Assembly: GCF_003595175.1 (NCBI RefSeq)
Contig: NZ_CP032419.1
Coordinates: 4,650,001-4,714,000 of the forward strand
Source of the DNA: Pseudomonas cavernae
Lineage (GTDB): Bacteria; Pseudomonadota; Gammaproteobacteria; Pseudomonadales; Pseudomonadaceae
Direction of reading: 5' to 3'
Length of the DNA stretch: 64,000 nt
Made by a program: the position numbers and the translations under genes. The notes under the pieces were generated by a model. It ran no database searches, was not told where the DNA came from, and saw nothing but the letters and a program-made list of their open reading frames with translations. Shown in pieces: positions 61,575 through 64,000 of the stretch (the stretch's first letter is position 1; the number at the start of each line of letters is the position of its first letter).

Positions 61575-62045
61575 ATGACCGAACAACCCTTCCAGCTCAC
61601 CGCCGAACTGCAGCAGGCGGTCAGCAGTTTCTTCCAGCGCATCCCGTTCAACCAGGTACTGGGCATCCAGATCGGCGAACTAACGATGGAGCAGGTGACC
61701 CTGCACCTGCCGATGAAACCCGAGCTGATCGGCAACTTCATCCACGGCATCCTGCATGGTGGGGTGATTTCCTCGCTGCTGGATGTCTGCGGCGGCGCCA
61801 TGGCGCTGATCGGCGCGTTCGCCAACCACCAGCACCTGCCGGTCGCCGAGCGCATGGCGCGACTGTCCAAACTCGGCACCATCGACCTGCGCATCGATTA
61901 CCTGCGCCCCGGGCGCGGCCAGCACTTCACCGCCACGGCGCAGCTGCTGCGCTCCGGCAACAAGGTCGCGGTGGTACGCATGGAACTGCACAGCGACGAC
62001 GGCACCCTGGTGGCGGTGGGCACCGGCACCTATCTGTGTGGCTGA
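61575..62045 (+). CDS. Hotdog thioesterase (YigI-like)
   Basis: A 156-residue hotdog-fold protein. The active-site helix reads NFIHGILHGGVISSLLDVCG with HGG, followed by KLGTIDLRIDYLRPGRGQHF and VVRMELHSDDGTLVAVGTGT. Probably an acyl-CoA thioesterase; the specificity is unknown. ATG at 61575 (MTEQPFQLT) is preferred over ATG 61542. It lies 138 bp behind elbB. Confidence 0.85.
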   Translation: MTEQPFQLTAELQQAVSSFFQRIPFNQVLGIQIGELTMEQVTLHLPMKPELIGNFIHGILHGGVISSLLDVCGGAMALIGAFANHQHLPVAERMARLSKLGTIDLRIDYLRPGRGQHFTATAQLLRSGNKVAVVRMELHSDDGTLVAVGTGTYLCG

Positions 62046-62058
62046 GGCGAGCGACTGT

Positions 62059-62130
62059 GTAGGGTGGAAAACCGCGCAGCGTTTTCCACTCGCGAAGCGG
62101 TGGAGGTGAAAAGCGACATCCACTCCTAGG
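62059..62130. repeat. GTAGGGTGGAAAA palindromic repeat, decayed copy
   Basis: It matches the unit at 14192 (GTAGGGTGGAAAACCGCG, GCGTTTTCCA, GTGAAAAGCGACATCCAC), but its right end reads CTCCTAGG instead of CCCTAC. It lies 14 bases behind the thioesterase stop and abuts the end of the convergent YaiI gene. Confidence 0.7.
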
Positions 62131-62133
62131 GGC

Positions 62134-62586
62134 TTACTGCTTGGCCAGGCGGGTGAGGATGCGGTCGAGGGCATTGGCGAAGGCCTGCTTCTCGCGTTCG
62201 CCGTAGGGCGCCTGGCCGCCGCCGGCCTGGCCCTGCTCGCGCAGGTCGGTGAACAGGTTGCGCACCGCCAGGCGCTCGCCCATGTTGCCCTCGTCGAACT
62301 CGCGGCCGCGCGGGTCGAGGGCCGCCACGCCCTTCTTGATCAAGCGGTCGGCCAAGGGCACATCGCTGCAGATCACCAGCTCGCCGGGCGCGGCGTGCTC
62401 GACCAGATAGTCGTCGGCCGCGTCCGGACCGCTCGGCACCACGATCAGCCGCACGCAGGCGAAGGCCGGCTTGATCTGCGCCTGCCCGGCCACCAGCACC
62501 ACCTCGAAACGGCGCCTGAGGGCAAACTTGACCAACTGATCCTTGGCCGCCTTGGGGCAGGCGTCGGCATCGATCCATACACGCAT
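62134..62586 (-). CDS. YaiI/YqxD (DUF188, UPF0178) family protein
   Basis: A 150-residue protein of a NYN/PIN-like nuclease fold. Acidic motifs typical of the family are MRVWIDADACPKAAKDQ at the start, VICSDVPLADRLIKKG in the middle and a later acidic FDEGNMGERLAVRN. Catalytic activity is unproven. GGAAG precedes the ATG at 62586; the open frame to 62670 reads through a repeat. Confidence 0.87.
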   Translation of the reverse strand: MRVWIDADACPKAAKDQLVKFALRRRFEVVLVAGQAQIKPAFACVRLIVVPSGPDAADDYLVEHAAPGELVICSDVPLADRLIKKGVAALDPRGREFDEGNMGERLAVRNLFTDLREQGQAGGGQAPYGEREKQAFANALDRILTRLAKQ

Positions 62587-62617
62587 GGGGGCAATCTTCC
62601 GGCTGAATGTGGCGATT

Positions 62618-62728
62618 GTAGGTTGGGTTGAGGAGCGCAGCGACGAAGCCCAGCGAGCGGCGCCTATCACAGCATCGCAGCTGTCCGGCTCCGTCCGTTG
62701 GGCTTCGCTGCGCTCAGCACCAACCTAC
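62618..62728. repeat. GTAGGTTGG palindromic repeat that forms the FTR1 stop
   Basis: GTAGGTTGGGTTGAGGAGCGC is answered by GCGCTCAGCACCAACCTAC, with inner CGAAGCCCAGCG / GGGCTTCGCTGCG pairing. On the minus strand the terminal GTAGG provides the TAG stop of the iron-permease gene (62725-62727). Confidence 0.75.
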
Positions 62729-64000
62729 GCGGCGGCAGCGCGCTTGCGCTCGGCCAACTTGCTGCGTCCGTAGAGCAGGATCACCGCCAGCAGTGCCACC
62801 GCCTGCGCACTCAACGAGTAGGCATCGGCGTGGATGCCCAGCCAGTCGAAGTCGAAGAACGCCAGCGGATGGGTGCCGAACACTCCGGCCTCCTGCAACG
62901 CCTTGACCCCGTGGCCGGCGAACACCACCGACAACCCACAGAGCAGCGCGGCGTTGATGCTGAAGAACAGCGCCAGCGGCAAGCGCGCCGAGCCGCGCAG
63001 GATCACCCAGGCCAAGCCGATCAGCAGCACCAGGGCCACGCCGGCGCCGGCGAGCACCGCGCCATGGCCGGCCGGGCCGGCCTGCAGCCAGAGGGTTTCA
63101 TAGAACAGGATGACCTCGAACAGCTCGCGGTAGACCGCGAAGAACGCCAGCGCGGCGAAGCCGAAGCGGCCGCCGCCACCGACCAGGCTGCTCTTGATGT
63201 AGTCCTGCCAGGCCGCCGCATGCCGGCGGTCGTGCATCCACACCCCCAACCACAACACCATGACGCTGGCGAATAGCGCCGTGCAGCCTTCCATCAGCTC
63301 GCGCTGGGCGCCACCGACCTCGATGAAGAACGCCGCCAGCGCCCAAGTGGCGAAGCCGGCGAACAACGCCAGGCCCCAGCCGAGGTGCACGCTGCGCGCC
63401 GCGGTCTGCTGACCGGTGTTGCGCAGGAAGGCGAGAATCGCCGCCAGCACCAGGATCGCCTCCAACCCTTCGCGCAGGAGGATCAACAGGCTGGAAACGA
63501 AGCTCAGCGACTGGCTCAGACCGTTGCCGCCGAGCAGGCCGGCGGCGGCGCGCAGCTTGCCCTTGGCGACTTCCAGCAGTTGCGCCGCCTGCGCCACCGG
63601 CAGGCCATCCTGCACGGCTTGGCGGTAGACCATCAGGGCCTTCTCGCTGTCCTGGCGCAGGCTGGCGTCGAGGTTATCGAGCGAGCTTTCGACCAGCTCG
63701 AAGCCTTCCAGATAGGCGGCCACCGAGAGGTCGTAGGCCTGCTCGCCGTCACCGGTGCGATAGGCCGCGAGACTCTTGTCCAGGGTGCTGGCGGTGTAGT
63801 CCAGCAGCTGCTGCGGGCCGCGCTGCACTTGCGGCGGCTGCGCGCGTTGGGCGCGAAACGCGGCGACGGCCTCCGGGGCCTGGCTGGCGGCGAGCTCCGC
63901 CGGGGTCTGCCGGGCCAGTTCGGCGAGGTCGAAGCGCGGGCCCTGGGCGGCGGCCGGGCCGGCGCTGAAGCTGGCGATATAGGCGGCCAGGTCCCAGCGC
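62725..64000 (-). CDS. Cytochrome c/FTR1-family iron permease, amino-terminus beyond window edge
   Basis: The frame is open from the TAG at 62725 to the right edge, so about 425 carboxy-terminal residues are visible. The first residues seen (RWDLAAYIASFSAG) look like the final helix of a cytochrome c domain, followed by a charged linker. The FTR1 permease then has seven helices and two ferric-binding REXXE motifs (LLREGLEAILVLA and VYRELFEVILFY). The protein would oxidise or sense iron in the periplasm and import it. The GTG at 63828 is internal and not the true start. Confidence 0.85.
   Translation of the reverse strand, partial: RWDLAAYIASFSAGPAAAQGPRFDLAELARQTPAELAASQAPEAVAAFRAQRAQPPQVQRGPQQLLDYTASTLDKSLAAYRTGDGEQAYDLSVAAYLEGFELVESSLDNLDASLRQDSEKALMVYRQAVQDGLPVAQAAQLLEVAKGKLRAAAGLLGGNGLSQSLSFVSSLLILLREGLEAILVLAAILAFLRNTGQQTAARSVHLGWGLALFAGFATWALAAFFIEVGGAQRELMEGCTALFASVMVLWLGVWMHDRRHAAAWQDYIKSSLVGGGGRFGFAALAFFAVYRELFEVILFYETLWLQAGPAGHGAVLAGAGVALVLLIGLAWVILRGSARLPLALFFSINAALLCGLSVVFAGHGVKALQEAGVFGTHPLAFFDFDWLGIHADAYSLSAQAVALLAVILLYGRSKLAERKRAAAA

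Overview
The window is GC-rich chromosomal DNA of a Pseudomonas-type gammaproteobacterium. Most of the core genes follow, as far as I recall it, the order of the P. aeruginosa block around PA5199 to PA5246: amgS-amgR, tex, gshA, argA, argE, gcvP-gcvH-gcvT, an iron ABC pair, ubiI-ubiH-pepP-ygfB, zapA, 6S RNA, 5-formyltetrahydrofolate cyclo-ligase, ubiD, rho, trxA, ppx, ppk, hemB. I see no rRNA, tRNA, CRISPR array, prophage or transposase gene.

Layout. 1-1.3 kb: the amino-terminal part of a MASE1-PAS sensor, cut by the window edge. 1.4-9.7 kb: a lipoprotein metallo-hydrolase, the AmgRS envelope-stress two-component system, tex with a thioesterase, gshA and a small Rmf/CrpP-like protein. 9.9-16.1 kb: the two arginine genes argA and argE, a CYTH-CHAD protein and an orphan GspE-type ATPase. 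16.1-23.7 kb: an accessory two-partner secretion locus, a TpsB pore followed by an 1828-residue cysteine-free TpsA adhesin built of GLUG and MBG/YDG-like repeats. 24-29.9 kb: an L,D-transpeptidase, an SPFH/NfeD pair, a DUF2388 protein, a lipoprotein alpha/beta hydrolase and a DUF2804 protein. 30-37.6 kb: the glycine cleavage genes and a ferric-iron permease with its binding protein. 37.7-44.2 kb: an aerobic ubiquinone hydroxylase/pepP/ygfB operon facing a zapB-like/zapA/6S RNA/fau cluster. 44.2-50 kb: a 43-residue membrane peptide, an EVE protein, a frameshifted CHASE-PAS-GGDEF gene, a FliL-like protein, a quinone oxidoreductase and a ferredoxin reductase. 50-60.6 kb: ubiD, rho, trxA, ppx/ppk, hemB, DedA and a sterol-desaturase-like enzyme. 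60.7-64 kb: elbB, a hotdog thioesterase, a YaiI protein and the carboxy-terminal part of a cytochrome c/FTR1 iron permease that runs off the right edge.

The most striking non-genic signal is the density of intergenic repeats. About ten palindromes capped by GTAGG/CCTAC lie directly behind genes, and two of them supply the TAG stop codon of the neighbouring gene. A second family (two copies, 134 and 248 bp) has 14-bp terminal inverted repeats like a MITE, and each copy sits a few bases behind a TAA stop. A classical Pseudomonas REP pair lies next to the Shine-Dalgarno of a reductase gene. The other notable points are the single-G frameshift in the diguanylate cyclase gene and the TpsA architecture. 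Calls rest on reading the translated sequence and on family knowledge; no database search was run.
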